Positions 18,437-27,411 of a stretch of 64,000 nt of DNA are shown here, one piece after another (position 1 is the stretch's first letter; every line of letters begins with the position of its first letter). The stretch is from NCBI GenBank assembly GCA_963750935.1, contig CAVVSR010000014.1, positions 682,001 to 746,000 on the forward strand, read 5' to 3'. This DNA is from JACCXG01 sp963750935. Lineage in GTDB: Bacteria; Acidobacteriota; Vicinamibacteria; Vicinamibacterales; 2-12-FULL-66-21. The notes under the pieces were generated by a model. That model did no database searches. It was given only the letters and a program-made list of their open reading frames with translations, and had not been told where the DNA came from. Position numbers and translations under genes: made by a program.

Positions 18437-18735
18437 GCCCGAAGGCTGTTCGCCATTCGACCATCCCGCGAGCGTTTCCGCCCAAGCGGAAGCGTGAGCC
18501 GCCGCTGCCGCCGCGCACCGCGAAGCCCGAGCCGCCGCCACGGCGTCAGGTCGCCCGCATCATCGATCAGTCCGATTCGTCGCTCCTGGACGTGCTCGAC
18601 AACCTGCTCAACAGGGGTGTCGTGCTGAACGCGGACATCATCCTCGCGCTCGCCAACGTCGATCTCGTCTACCTGAAGCTCTCGGCGCTCCTCTGCGCCG
18701 CCGACCGCGTGCTGTCAGACGATGGCGCGCGGTGA
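18433..18735 (+). CDS. Third GvpA-family protein (GvpM/GvpS-like) with Pro/Lys-rich N-terminus
   Basis: A 100-residue protein whose second half is a GvpA-type core: SSLLDVLDNLLNRGVVLNAD, then IILALANVDLVYLKLSALLC and AADRVL. This fits the minor GvpA-like components (GvpM/S). The first 45 residues are Pro/Lys/Arg-rich (FPPKRKREPPLPPRTAKPEP), unusual for the family. The GTG start at 18433 overlaps the GvpF/L stop, and the end overlaps copy 3 of gvpF/L by 14 bases. Confidence 0.85.
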   Translation: MSPKAVRHSTIPRAFPPKRKREPPLPPRTAKPEPPPRRQVARIIDQSDSSLLDVLDNLLNRGVVLNADIILALANVDLVYLKLSALLCAADRVLSDDGAR

Positions 18736-19378
18736 GGCGGAGTTCTACGTCTACGCGCTCACGGATACCGGCTTGCCTGAGACGCTTCGGGTCCAGTCGC
18801 GAACGCTCCGCACCCTGCGCGTCGGTTCGGTCCTCGTGATCGGCGACCGCCGGCGGAAGCGCACGTCGCCGACCGCCGAGGCTCTTCAGCATCAGCACGC
18901 CGTTGTCGCGGCCCTGATGGATCGGACGGACGCGCTGCTGCCGGCGCGGTTCGGATCGAGCCTCGGCGAAGCCTCCCTGCGTGAGGCGATCGCGAAGCGC
19001 GAGGCGTCGCTGGTCGAGGCGCTGGCGCTGGTGCGCGGGCGCCGGCAGATGACGATTCGGGTGTTCGGCGAGCGCGAGGCGGCAGATGCGAGTGCAGATC
19101 GCCGATTGTCCGGCACCGAGTACCTCAAGGGACTCCAGGCGCGCGCCCATCACGTGCCGCCTGAGGTGACCGCGATCCGGCGTGCCATCGGCGGCCTTGC
19201 CGCAGCGGAGCGAGTCGAGCCGGGCGAGCGCGGGCTGCGGGTCACCGTGTTTCACCTCGTCGCCACGGGGGATCTCGCTGCCTACGGCGAACGGGCCGGG
19301 CGCCTCGATCTCCTTCCACACCAGGCGCGCGTGTCGGGGCCCTGGGCGCCGTTCGCGTTCGCTCCCGACCTGTTCTGA
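18722..19378 (+). CDS. Gas vesicle protein GvpF/GvpL, copy 3
   Basis: A 218-residue, shorter GvpF/L homologue: EFYVYALTDTG at the N-terminus, DALLPARFGSSL corresponding to the MSFGT segment, and the degenerate closing motif VSGPWAPFAFAPDLF. It starts inside the preceding gvpM-like gene, so translation is likely coupled. It is the most diverged of the three copies. Confidence 0.85.
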   Translation: MARGEAEFYVYALTDTGLPETLRVQSRTLRTLRVGSVLVIGDRRRKRTSPTAEALQHQHAVVAALMDRTDALLPARFGSSLGEASLREAIAKREASLVEALALVRGRRQMTIRVFGEREAADASADRRLSGTEYLKGLQARAHHVPPEVTAIRRAIGGLAAAERVEPGERGLRVTVFHLVATGDLAAYGERAGRLDLLPHQARVSGPWAPFAFAPDLF

Positions 19379-19402
19379 TCCGGCCAACTTCATAGACTAG
19401 TC

Positions 19403-19828
19403 ATGCCTGAGCGAACGAAGAAGAAGGCGCGCACCGCGAAATCCGCCCGCCCGGCGCGGGCGACGGCACGGCGTGCGCCGCGGGTGGCGAAGCTGGCCAG
19501 CGTCGAGGTCGAGGAGCTGGATTCGATGCGGGATGAGTTGGAGCGGCTCGCCCGCTCGGCCGCGCCGCCGCGCTGGAATGCCGATCCGGAGGACGTCCGC
19601 CGCTCGGTGGCCAAACTCGTGCTTACGCTGGTCGAGTTCATTCGCCAGCTCCTGGAGCGACAGGCGATCAGGCGCATGGACGCCGGCACGCTGACGCCGG
19701 ATCAAACAGAAGCCGTCGGTCTCGCGCTGATGCGCCTGGAGGAAACCGTGCGCGACATCGCGACGCAGTTCGGCCTCGCTCCCGAGGATCTCAATCTCGA
19801 TCTTGGTCCCGTCGGGAAGCTCATGTGA
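19403..19828 (+). CDS. gvpK: Gas vesicle protein GvpK
   Basis: A 141-residue GvpK: NADPEDVRRSVAKLVLTLVE, FIRQLLERQAIRRMDAGTL, and GLALMRLEETVRDIATQFGL followed by LNLDLGPVGKLM are strongly family-like. A Lys/Arg/Ala-rich N-terminus of about 35 residues precedes the core, echoing the extensions on other proteins of this cluster. GvpK is a conserved accessory assembly protein. The stop overlaps the lipid kinase GTG (GTGA). Confidence 0.95.
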   Translation: MPERTKKKARTAKSARPARATARRAPRVAKLASVEVEELDSMRDELERLARSAAPPRWNADPEDVRRSVAKLVLTLVEFIRQLLERQAIRRMDAGTLTPDQTEAVGLALMRLEETVRDIATQFGLAPEDLNLDLGPVGKLM

Positions 19829-20754
19829 CTCGCGCCCGGGTCATCCTCAATCCGTCTTCGGGCAAGGAGCGGGCGGCCGACCACGTCGAGACGCTGACGA
19901 AACGGCTCCGCGAGCACTACGACGAGGTTGCGGTCGCGGTGACAACAGGCGACGGCGATGCGGAGACTGCCGCGGCGGCGGCCGCCTCCGACGGCTGCGA
20001 CGCCTTGTTCGTTGCCGGCGGCGACGGCACGCTGAACGAGGCCGTCAACGGCCTCGCATCGAGCGCGGCGCTCGACCGAATCCCTGTCGGCATCATTCCG
20101 TTCGGCACCGGCAACGACTTCGCGGCGGCCCTCGGCCTGCCCGCGGAGCTGGACGCCATCCTGGACGTGCTGCTGCGCAAGCGCGAGCTGCGGGTGGATC
20201 TGGGCGAGGTCAACGGCCGGGTGTTCGTGAACACTTCGGGCGGCGGGTTCATCGCCGAGGTCTCCGTGGCGGTGACGCCCCACCTGAAGACCATCGCCGG
20301 ACGCCTGGCCTATCTGATCGGCGGCGCACAGGCGCTGATGGAGTTCGATCCAGTCGACGCCACGATCACGCTCGGGCCGGACGGGCGCGAGCTGCGCCGC
20401 CGGCTCTACGCGTTCGCGATCTGCAATTCACGGCTGATCGGCGGCGGCCGGGTCATCGCGCCGCACGCGGTGATCGACGACGGGCTGCTCGACGTCTGCC
20501 TGATCGAGGCGATGACCGCGCTGGAGTTCGTCGCGCTCGCGCGCAAGGTTGCCGACGGCGATCACGTCACCGATCCGCGCGTGCTGTACATGCAGGCCCC
20601 CTCCATCCGGATCGACCTCGAGCGCCAGATCAAGATCAACACCGATGGCGAAGTGTTCGAGGGGAGCCGCTGCGAGTATCGCGTCCGGCGCCAGGCCGCA
20701 CGCTTCTTCGCCGGCGACGCACCGTTCGCCGGCGTCTCTCCGCACGCAGCCTGA
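19825..20754 (+). CDS. Diacylglycerol/lipid kinase (YegS/DgkB family)
   Basis: A 309-residue soluble lipid kinase. VILNPSSGK opens the fold, GGDGT at residues 65-69 and GTGND at 94-98 form the ATP site, and the beta-rich C-terminal domain includes the NTDGEVFEG motif. By family it phosphorylates diacylglycerol or a related lipid at the inner membrane face. It is coupled to gvpK by a GTGA overlap and ends the operon. No role in gas vesicles is established for this family. Confidence 0.92.
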   Translation: MTRARVILNPSSGKERAADHVETLTKRLREHYDEVAVAVTTGDGDAETAAAAAASDGCDALFVAGGDGTLNEAVNGLASSAALDRIPVGIIPFGTGNDFAAALGLPAELDAILDVLLRKRELRVDLGEVNGRVFVNTSGGGFIAEVSVAVTPHLKTIAGRLAYLIGGAQALMEFDPVDATITLGPDGRELRRRLYAFAICNSRLIGGGRVIAPHAVIDDGLLDVCLIEAMTALEFVALARKVADGDHVTDPRVLYMQAPSIRIDLERQIKINTDGEVFEGSRCEYRVRRQAARFFAGDAPFAGVSPHAA

Positions 20755-20773
20755 GCGTCAGGTCCCGTCCCGG

Positions 20774-21820
20774 TCAGCGTGGTTCGAACGCGTAGCAGCC
20801 GGGCGTGACCAGCACCCGCCCGCCGGGCGTGAACGACAGGCCAGTCGGCGAGACTGGACCCGCCGCGTGGAAGGCGACCGTCCGCTGCTTGTCGCCGGCC
20901 GCGTTGTAGACGTAAGTCACCCCGACCGGGAGCGAGATCCAGAGGTTCCCGGACGAGTCCGCGGCGGCGGCGTAAACCGACGGCAGCACCAGCGGCACCT
21001 CGCCTTCATCCGTTCGCATGCGCTTCCAGGTGGACGGCAGCTCCTGGATGAACTGGTCCATCTCCTTCCCTTCGATGTGGCGCTCGAACACGAGCCGACC
21101 CTCGGCGTCGTACTTGCGGAACTGCGGCAGGCCCGCCAGGAACACGAAGTAGAAGCCTCCGGCCGGGTTCGCGACGACGATGCCGGAGTTGAAGGCCAGG
21201 TGGAGGTCGCGGTCGGCCTCGTGACCCGTCTTGCGCAGCGCGCCGAACGTGCGCGCCGTCTGCCCGTCAGGGCGATACTCCGCGATCAGGGCGCCGAGCT
21301 CTGGCAGGTTCAGGAAGAGCGATCGGCCGACGTACTCGATGGCGCCGAGGCCGTTGAGTACCAGGCTGCGGGTCATGATCCGCGGCACCGCCCGCCCCTG
21401 CAGGAAGAAGCCGTTGATCGTCGATCCCGACGTCGTGAAGATCTGCACCCGTGGCCGTCCGCCCGGCGCGTCGGCGACGGCGAACGTGTTGTCGCCGGCG
21501 AGATCGAACGCCGTCGGGTCGAGCACGCGGCCCGGCTCGGTGCCGATCTCGATCAGCTTCTGCGCCCGCTCGAGGTCCGGCGGCGCGATGTAGACGGAAT
21601 GCGCGCGGCGATCGAATACGAAGTAGACGCCGTCGGTGTTCTGGCGGCACGCGGTGAGCTGCTGGAACTGGACGGCGACGTGCGCGGGCAGGGCGGCGAC
21701 CGACTTCAGGATCTGGATCGGCGCGCGTGTGGTCTGACGCGCCTCGGGAGCCGCCAGCATCGCGATCGCCGCCAGCGCCGTGACCGAGCGAAGGCGGCGG
21801 ACCGGCGGGATCCTGGACAC
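20774..21820 (-). CDS. Secreted beta-propeller-like protein of unknown function
   Basis: A 348-residue protein with a signal peptide (RSVTALAAIAMLAAPEARQ) and several repeated strands with the look of a 6-bladed NHL/SMP-30-type propeller: LAGDNTFAVADAPGG, YVGRSLFLNLPELG, FRKYDAEGRLVFER, AADSSGNLWISLPVG and LSFTPGGRVLVTPG. No catalytic motif is evident. It lies 13 bases downstream of the E1 dehydrogenase gene on the same strand, so the two may be co-transcribed, though nothing links their functions. Confidence 0.65.
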   Translation of the reverse strand: MSRIPPVRRLRSVTALAAIAMLAAPEARQTTRAPIQILKSVAALPAHVAVQFQQLTACRQNTDGVYFVFDRRAHSVYIAPPDLERAQKLIEIGTEPGRVLDPTAFDLAGDNTFAVADAPGGRPRVQIFTTSGSTINGFFLQGRAVPRIMTRSLVLNGLGAIEYVGRSLFLNLPELGALIAEYRPDGQTARTFGALRKTGHEADRDLHLAFNSGIVVANPAGGFYFVFLAGLPQFRKYDAEGRLVFERHIEGKEMDQFIQELPSTWKRMRTDEGEVPLVLPSVYAAAADSSGNLWISLPVGVTYVYNAAGDKQRTVAFHAAGPVSPTGLSFTPGGRVLVTPGCYAFEPR

Positions 21821-21833
21821 GGGCCTGATGCGG

Positions 21834-23958
21834 TCAGTAGCGGGCGGTTTCCTGGATCGCTTTCAGGATGTCCGACGACTGCGGCAGGATCGCTTCCTCG
21901 AGGTCCGGGTAGTACGCCACCGGGACGTCGAGCGCCGCCACGCGCCGGACCGGCGCGTCGAGGTGCTCGAACAGCTCGCCCGCCATGCGGGCGGCCAGCT
22001 CGGCGCCGAAGCCGCACGTGAGCTGATCCTCGTGCGCAACAACGACGCGGTTCGTGCGGGCGACCGCCGCGGCAATGGTGGTCCAGTCGTACGGCATGAT
22101 CGTGCGAAGGTCGATCACCATCGCGCTGATGCCGTCCTTCTCCGCCTGCTGCGCCGCCAGCAGCGACCGCTGCACCAGCGCGCCCCAGGTGATGACCACG
22201 ACATCCACGCCCTCGCGGCGGACCGCCGCCTTCCCGAACGGGATGGTGTAGTCGGGGCCCGGGTATTCCCCCTTGTTGTAGGTCTGCCGGTAGAGGTGCT
22301 TGTGCTCGAGGAACAGGACGGGATCGTCGCAGCGGATCGAGGTCCGCAGCAGTCCCGCCGCATCGGCCGCGTTCGACGGGAACACGACGCGGATGCCGGG
22401 GCAATGCGCGAAGATGCTCTCCCCCGACTGGCTGTGGTACGGCGCGCCGCCGCGCAGGTAGCCGCCGGTCGCGACCCGAATCACCATCGGGCACGAGAAC
22501 GCGTTGTTCGAGCGGTACCGCAGCATCGACATCTCGTCGCGCATCTGCATCATCGCCGGCCAGATGTAGTCGAAGAACTGGATCTCGACGACCGGCTTCA
22601 GGCCCCGCACCGACATGCCGATGCCGCGGCCGATGATGTTCGCCTCGGCGAGCGGCGAGTTGAACACGCGCGCGCCGCCGAACTTCCGCTGCAGGCCGTG
22701 GGTGACCTTGAAGACGCCGCCCTTGCCGGGCACGCACTCGAGCGCGGCTTCACGGCTGCAGTCCGCCACGTCTTCGCCGAACATGACGATGCGCGGGTTG
22801 CGCTCCATCTCGTCTCTCAGCGTGTGGTTGATCGCGGCCACCATCGTGTCCGGCTTGCCTTCGGGCGCCGCCGCCGAGTCGAAGGCCTCGGACGTCGGAT
22901 CGACGGTCGGCGAATACAGGTACTGCAGCACCGTGTCGCGGGTCGGCTTCTCGGCGGCCTTCGCCAGTTCGGCCGCCTCGTTCACCTCGCGCTCGACGTC
23001 CTTGACGATCGTGTCCAGCTCGGACTCGCTGGCGAAGCCCTCGCCGCGCAGGAATTCCGCCATGCGCGCCAGCGGATCGCGCCGCGCCTCGGCGGTGCGC
23101 TCGTCCGGCGTCTTGTACAGCCGCTCGTCGTCCGACAGCGAATGCGAATACGGCCGCGTGACCTTCGCGTGCACCAGGGCAGGACCCTTGCGCTCTCGCG
23201 CGTAGGCCACCGCATCGTGCATCGCGTGATAGCTCGCCAGGAAGTCGGTGCCGTCGATGCTCTGCACGAGCAGGTCGGGGAAGCCCGAGACCAGCTTCGA
23301 GATGTCGCCGCCGGCGGTCTGGACTTCGACGGGCACGGAGATCGCGTAGCCGTTGTCTTCGACGACGTAGACGACGGGAAGCTTGCCGAGGCAGGCCGAA
23401 TTCAGCGATTCCCAGAACTCGCCCTCGCTGGTCGCGCCCTCGCCGATCGAGACGTAGGTCACCTCGTCGGGGTGGGACGGCGCCTGGTCGCTGCGCATCT
23501 GCCTCGGACTGCTCATAGAGCAGCGCGGACTCGGCACAGCCGATGGCATGGAGGCACTGCGTGCCGGTCGGGCTGGATTGCGAGACGATGTTGAGGTCCT
23601 TGTGGCCCCAGTGCGACGGCATCTGCCGGCCGCCCGAGTTCGGGTCGTCCTTGGCGCCCACGCCGCTCAACAGCATGTCGAGGGGCGTCATCCCGAGGGC
23701 CAGGCAGAGGGCGCGGTCCCGGTAGTAGGGGAAGAACCAGTCGTAGCCGGGCCTCAGGGTGAGGGCGGCCGCAACCAGGATGGCCTCGTGACCGGCGCCG
23801 CTGATCTGGAAGAAGATCAGGCTCTGGTTCTTGAGCTGGATTTCCTTGTCATCGATCTTTCGCGACAGCACCATCGTGCGGTAGGCGCGAAGGAGATCGT
23901 CGCGGGTCAATCCGAGGGTCTGGGCGCTCTTCCCGTTGCTGACTGCCGTACCCTTCAT
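21834..23958 (-). CDS. Fused alpha/beta 2-oxoacid dehydrogenase E1 component, frameshifted
   Basis: One gene encodes both E1 subunits of a branched-chain/pyruvate-type dehydrogenase. The alpha part (TPP site GEGATSEGEFWESLNSACLG, then EDNGYAISVP) is followed by the beta part (RIVMFGEDVADCSREAALEC, VEIQFFDYIWPAMMQMRDEM, GGYLRGGAPYHSQ). As written, the first 155 residues and the remainder are in different frames. Removing one base near 23490-23500 joins CAESALLYEQSEAD to APSHPDEVTYVS. No E2 or E3 gene is nearby. The enzyme decarboxylates a 2-oxoacid and acylates lipoyl-E2. The substrate cannot be told. Confidence 0.88.
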
Positions 23959-24048
23959 GCGCGGAACATCCCTTCCGTAGGGCGCAGGCTGGCTGCGGCT
24001 GCGGCGCTTTTTAAGCCGGATCGAAAGCTGGTGTCCCGTGGCAACGGA

Positions 24049-24065
24049 ACACTAGATTATAGTGT
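24049..24065. promoter_or_regulatory. Divergent promoter core with overlapping -10 boxes (E1 / cupin)
   Basis: ACACTA-N5-TAGTGT forms a dyad. Within it, TATAGT (24058-24063) points right to the cupin gene and TATAAT (24061-24056) points left to the E1 gene. Opposing polymerases would compete here. A similar ATTATAGT core recurs at 37170-37177. Confidence 0.55.
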
Positions 24066-24086
24066 CATCCGCCCGAAAGGACAGCC

Positions 24087-24452
24087 GTGACCACGACCGC
24101 CGTTCGACTGCATCGCTGGGACGAGATCGCCCTCGAAAAAGTGACCGAAATGATTTCCCGCAAAATCGTCACCGGCGAGCGGGAAATGGTGGCCCAGGTC
24201 TACCTGAAAAAGGGCGCGCTCGTGCCGATGCATTCCCACGAGAGCGAACAGATGACCTACGTGCTCCAGGGGGCCCTCAAGTTCCTGATCAACGGCGAGG
24301 AAATCACGGTCCGCGAGGGGGAGGTCCTGCACATTCCCTCCTGGGTCGAGCACCAGGCCGAGGCCCTCGACGACACCTTCGAGCTCGATCTGTTCAGCCC
24401 GATCCGGCAGGACTGGCTGGATCACACCGATACCTACTTCCACCAGGCCTGA
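24087..24452 (+). CDS. Single-domain cupin protein
   Basis: A 121-residue small beta-barrel. Cupin motif 1 is MHSHESEQMTYVLQG (HxHx3E metal ligands) and motif 2 is EGEVLHIPSWVEHQAE with the fourth histidine, so a metal site is intact. The GTG start at 24087 has an AAAGGA ribosome site six bases upstream. Proteins of this size include isomerases, dioxygenases and sugar-binding regulators. The function is not determinable here. It is followed after 19 bases by the WapI-like gene. Confidence 0.85.
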   Translation: MTTTAVRLHRWDEIALEKVTEMISRKIVTGEREMVAQVYLKKGALVPMHSHESEQMTYVLQGALKFLINGEEITVREGEVLHIPSWVEHQAEALDDTFELDLFSPIRQDWLDHTDTYFHQA

Positions 24453-24471
24453 CCGCCGTTCCCCCACGAGC

Positions 24472-24912
24472 ATGAGACTCAGAGCGGCGTCGGGCAATGC
24501 GTTCGAGTTGCTGGTCCTGCGCTACGAATTCCCCGACATCACCGAGGACCGCTGGGACGCGAACTGGCTGGTCGTCAGCGGAAAGGTCACCACCGCCGAC
24601 AACGGCTGGCAGTTCGTTCACCCGTGCGTCACCACCTTCGAGCTGGCGGACTTCGCCGACTGGCTCGAGACGCTCGGCACCGACGGCGAGCAATACGCCT
24701 TCACCGAGCCCAACCTCGAGTTCACGTACTCGGCGCGGCCCGCGCCCGTCCTGCGGGTCCGCTTCGCGCACGAGAGTGCGCCGCCGTGGGTCGCGGGGGA
24801 CACGCCGGAGCTGACCCTCGATTTTCCGCTCGACGAAACCGACCTGCACGCCGCCGCGGACGACCTGCGCAACGCGCTGATCGAGTACCCGATTCGTGGC
24901 GGGGCCGCGTAA
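24472..24912 (+). CDS. WapI-like immunity-family protein (hypothetical)
   Basis: A 146-residue acidic protein. The pattern VLRYEFPDITEDRWDANWLV, then TTFELADFADWLE and a C-terminal LRNALIEYPIRGG, resembles WapI-family proteins, known as immunity partners of WapA contact toxins but also widespread as orphans. No toxin is found beside it. The similarity is by eye and moderate. It lies between a cupin and a GNAT gene in a short same-strand run. Confidence 0.5.
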   Translation: MRLRAASGNAFELLVLRYEFPDITEDRWDANWLVVSGKVTTADNGWQFVHPCVTTFELADFADWLETLGTDGEQYAFTEPNLEFTYSARPAPVLRVRFAHESAPPWVAGDTPELTLDFPLDETDLHAAADDLRNALIEYPIRGGAA

Positions 24913-24928
24913 GCGCCGGCGGACCACC

Positions 24929-25447
24929 GTGTCAACGGCGATCACCATCCGCGACGCCACCCCCGACGACGCGGCCGCCATCGTCGGCATCCTGAACCCG
25001 ATCATCGCCGCGCGCATCTACACGATCTTCGACGCCGAGTTCAGCGTCGAGGCCGAGCGCGACTATATCAGCCGGTTTCCGGCCCGCGGGATCTTCCACG
25101 TGGCGCTGGATGCGGCGGACGGCACGATCGTCGGGTTCCAGAACATGGAGCCGATTGCCACGTATACGCGGGCGTTCGATCACGTCGGCAGCCTCGGCAC
25201 CTACGTGGCGCTCGGCCGCAGGCGGCAGGGCATCGCCAGCCGGCTGTTCGAGGCGACGTTCGCTGCGGCGCTCGAGAAGGGCTACGAGAAGGCGTTCACG
25301 TTCGTGCGCGCGGACAACCCGGCCGCACAGGAGACGTACCTGCGGCACGGGTTCCGGATCATCGGCCGCGCGGAGAAGCACGCGCGCATCGACGGACGGT
25401 TCGTGGACGAGCTGTTGATCGAGAAGCTGCTGCGGGCGGATCAGTGA
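24929..25447 (+). CDS. GNAT N-acetyltransferase (phosphinothricin acetyltransferase-like)
   Basis: A 172-residue GNAT enzyme: TIRDATPDDAAAIVGILNPI at the start, SLGTYVALGRRRQGIASRLF as the acetyl-CoA binding motif A, FTFVRADNPAAQETYLRHGF as motif B. The arrangement resembles the phosphinothricin/RimI-like branch. The GTG at 24929 was selected from homology. Upstream in-frame codons give only basic sequence. Its end overlaps the convergent rhomboid gene by seven bases. The substrate is unknown. Confidence 0.85.
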   Translation: MSTAITIRDATPDDAAAIVGILNPIIAARIYTIFDAEFSVEAERDYISRFPARGIFHVALDAADGTIVGFQNMEPIATYTRAFDHVGSLGTYVALGRRRQGIASRLFEATFAAALEKGYEKAFTFVRADNPAAQETYLRHGFRIIGRAEKHARIDGRFVDELLIEKLLRADQ

Positions 25448-26178
25448 ACGTTGCGGTCCCAGTCGGAGCGGCCGCCCGAGTAGACGTCGAACTTGCGGCG
25501 CAGCCGGTTCATCTTCCACTTCAGGTAGCGGTACTTGATTTCGGCGGTCAGTCCGCCCCGCCCGCCACGGAGGTAGAGATAGCCGATGATCAGCCCACCG
25601 AGGTGGGCCGCTTCCGAGACCTGGCTGTTCGGCGCCGACAGGAACGCCATCACGCCGACGATGGCGACGAAGTATTTCGCCGGAATCGGGAACAGCAGGA
25701 ACATCAGCAGCGGCCGATCGGGAAAGTAGTAGGCGAAGGCCATCAGCAGGCCGTAGAGCGCGCCTGACGCGCCGATCGTGATGGCGTCGTAGGTGTGCGC
25801 GGTCGCTGCGAAGGGCAGCAACCCGACCAGGATGACGGTCAAGCCGGCGCCGACGCCGGTAATCGCGTAGTACTTCAGGAACTGCCGGGTTCCCCACATC
25901 CGCTCGAGCTCGACGCCGAACATCCAGATGCCCAGCATGTTGAACAGGATGTGCACCGGGCCGCCGTGCAGGAACATGTAGGACACGGGCTGCCAGAACC
26001 ACTGGCGCTCGATGACCAGCTGCGGAGCGAGCCCGAAGATCGGGATGAGGCGCGGGGATAGCAGCGTGACGAAGAATGCCGCGACGTTCGCGATGATGAT
26101 CCACTTGACCGCGGGCGACCAGGGGCCGGGCCCGAAAGAGTAGTGGATGGTGCTCGGTCGTGCGGCGTAGCGGGACAT
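25441..26178 (-). CDS. Rhomboid-family intramembrane serine protease
   Basis: A 245-residue, six-transmembrane rhomboid. The catalytic Ser138 is in TIGASGALYG, the His192 partner in SEAAHLGGLIIG, and the His76/Asn80 oxyanion pair in HILFNMLGIW, so it should be active. The C-terminus is a basic cytoplasmic tail. The ATG at 26178 was preferred because the longer frame upstream is Arg-rich non-family sequence. It cleaves membrane helices of unknown substrates. Confidence 0.95.
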   Translation of the reverse strand: MSRYAARPSTIHYSFGPGPWSPAVKWIIIANVAAFFVTLLSPRLIPIFGLAPQLVIERQWFWQPVSYMFLHGGPVHILFNMLGIWMFGVELERMWGTRQFLKYYAITGVGAGLTVILVGLLPFAATAHTYDAITIGASGALYGLLMAFAYYFPDRPLLMFLLFPIPAKYFVAIVGVMAFLSAPNSQVSEAAHLGGLIIGYLYLRGGRGGLTAEIKYRYLKWKMNRLRRKFDVYSGGRSDWDRNVH

Positions 26179-26221
26179 CGTTCTGATGGGCCGAAAGAAA
26201 CTATCGTACCACGTCGCCTTG

Positions 26222-27409
26222 TCAGAGGGGGTCTGACGCCGGCGGCGTCGCCACACGAACCGGAGCCCGCGCCGGCAGGGGCAGCGCCAGCAGGGCGGCC
26301 GCAATCGGGAACAGCGACAGTCCCCGCAAGGTCGCCTCGATACCGGCGCGGTCGGCGATCATGCCGACGAATGGCACGCTGAGGCCACCGCTGCCCCAGG
26401 CGAAGCCCATCATCAGCGACGACACGGTCGCGGCGCTGACCGGCGCGAGCGCCTGGCCGAACGTCACGTTCACCGGCAGCGTGGACTGCAGGAAGAACCC
26501 GCCGATCGCGACGAGCAGCGTGAATGTCCAGCCGGTCGTGAGCGTGGCCGCGAACAGGAACGGCACGGCGAGCACCAGCGACAGGGCGATGACGCGCCGC
26601 GCGCCGTAGCGGTCGGCGAGCGGACCGCCGAGGAACCCGCCGATCCCGCTCGCAAACAGATACGCGGCCACCGAGCTCCCCGAGTAGGTGAGCGACTGGC
26701 CCTGCCGGGTCAGCATGACCGGCATGAACGTCGCGAAGGCGATCGACGTCAGCGTCCTGAGCACGACGATGAAGTAGAGCAGCGCCAGCGGCTTCGCGTA
26801 CGGGCGCAGCGCGCCCAGACCGCGGTGTTCGACGGTCGGCAGCTGCACCTTCGGTACGCCCGTCAGCAGCACCGCGATCACCGCGAGCCCGGGAATCGCG
26901 AGCAGCGGCGTCCATTCGATGCCGAAGCGCTGCGCGAACGGGGCGAAGAGCAGCGGCCCGAGCGAGAAGCCGAGCGACCCGCCGGTGATGTGCACGGACA
27001 TCGCCAGGCCGGGCCTATCGCCCCCGAGCCGGTAGGCCAGCGCCGCCGCGGGCGGATGGAACGCCGCGCCGCCAAGCCCGCCCGCGATCAGCACACCCGC
27101 CAGCATCAGTGCGGACGAGGAGGCGCCGACGAAGCTGAGGACCGCGACAGAGACGATCGGCCCGACCAGGAGCAGCACCCGCGGCCGCCAGCGATCCGCG
27201 ACGTGGCCGAACCCGACCTGGGCGACCGACGCCGCCAGCTGAAACAGCATCGTCATCGTCCCGGCGGCGGCGAGGCTGAGGTCGAGCCGCGCGATGATCA
27301 GCGGCAGCAGCGGCGCGAAGATGTTGCCGTAGCCGTCGACCATGAAGTGGACCGCGGCCAGTCGGATGACGGTGGGGTGAAGACCGAGCGGAACGCGGGC
27401 GAGTGACAC
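26222..27409 (-). CDS. MFS transporter, fosmidomycin-resistance (Fsr) type
   Basis: A 395-residue, 12-helix major facilitator. The N-terminus HFMVDGYGNIFAPLLPLIIA and the loop 2-3 motif GHVADRWRPR are characteristic of Fsr-like efflux pumps. GPLADRYGARR repeats the motif in the second half. The GTG start lies two bases after the murJ stop, so it is co-transcribed with murJ. Substrate specificity cannot be read from sequence. Confidence 0.88.
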   Translation of the reverse strand: MSLARVPLGLHPTVIRLAAVHFMVDGYGNIFAPLLPLIIARLDLSLAAAGTMTMLFQLAASVAQVGFGHVADRWRPRVLLLVGPIVSVAVLSFVGASSSALMLAGVLIAGGLGGAAFHPPAAALAYRLGGDRPGLAMSVHITGGSLGFSLGPLLFAPFAQRFGIEWTPLLAIPGLAVIAVLLTGVPKVQLPTVEHRGLGALRPYAKPLALLYFIVVLRTLTSIAFATFMPVMLTRQGQSLTYSGSSVAAYLFASGIGGFLGGPLADRYGARRVIALSLVLAVPFLFAATLTTGWTFTLLVAIGGFFLQSTLPVNVTFGQALAPVSAATVSSLMMGFAWGSGGLSVPFVGMIADRAGIEATLRGLSLFPIAAALLALPLPARAPVRVATPPASDPL

Positions 27410-27411
27410 CG

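Noticed and set aside
17680..18735. 351-codon plus-strand frame overlapping gvpF/L copy 2
   Set aside because: Only the last 100 codons look like protein (the GvpM-like gene); the rest is the wrong frame of gvpF/L.
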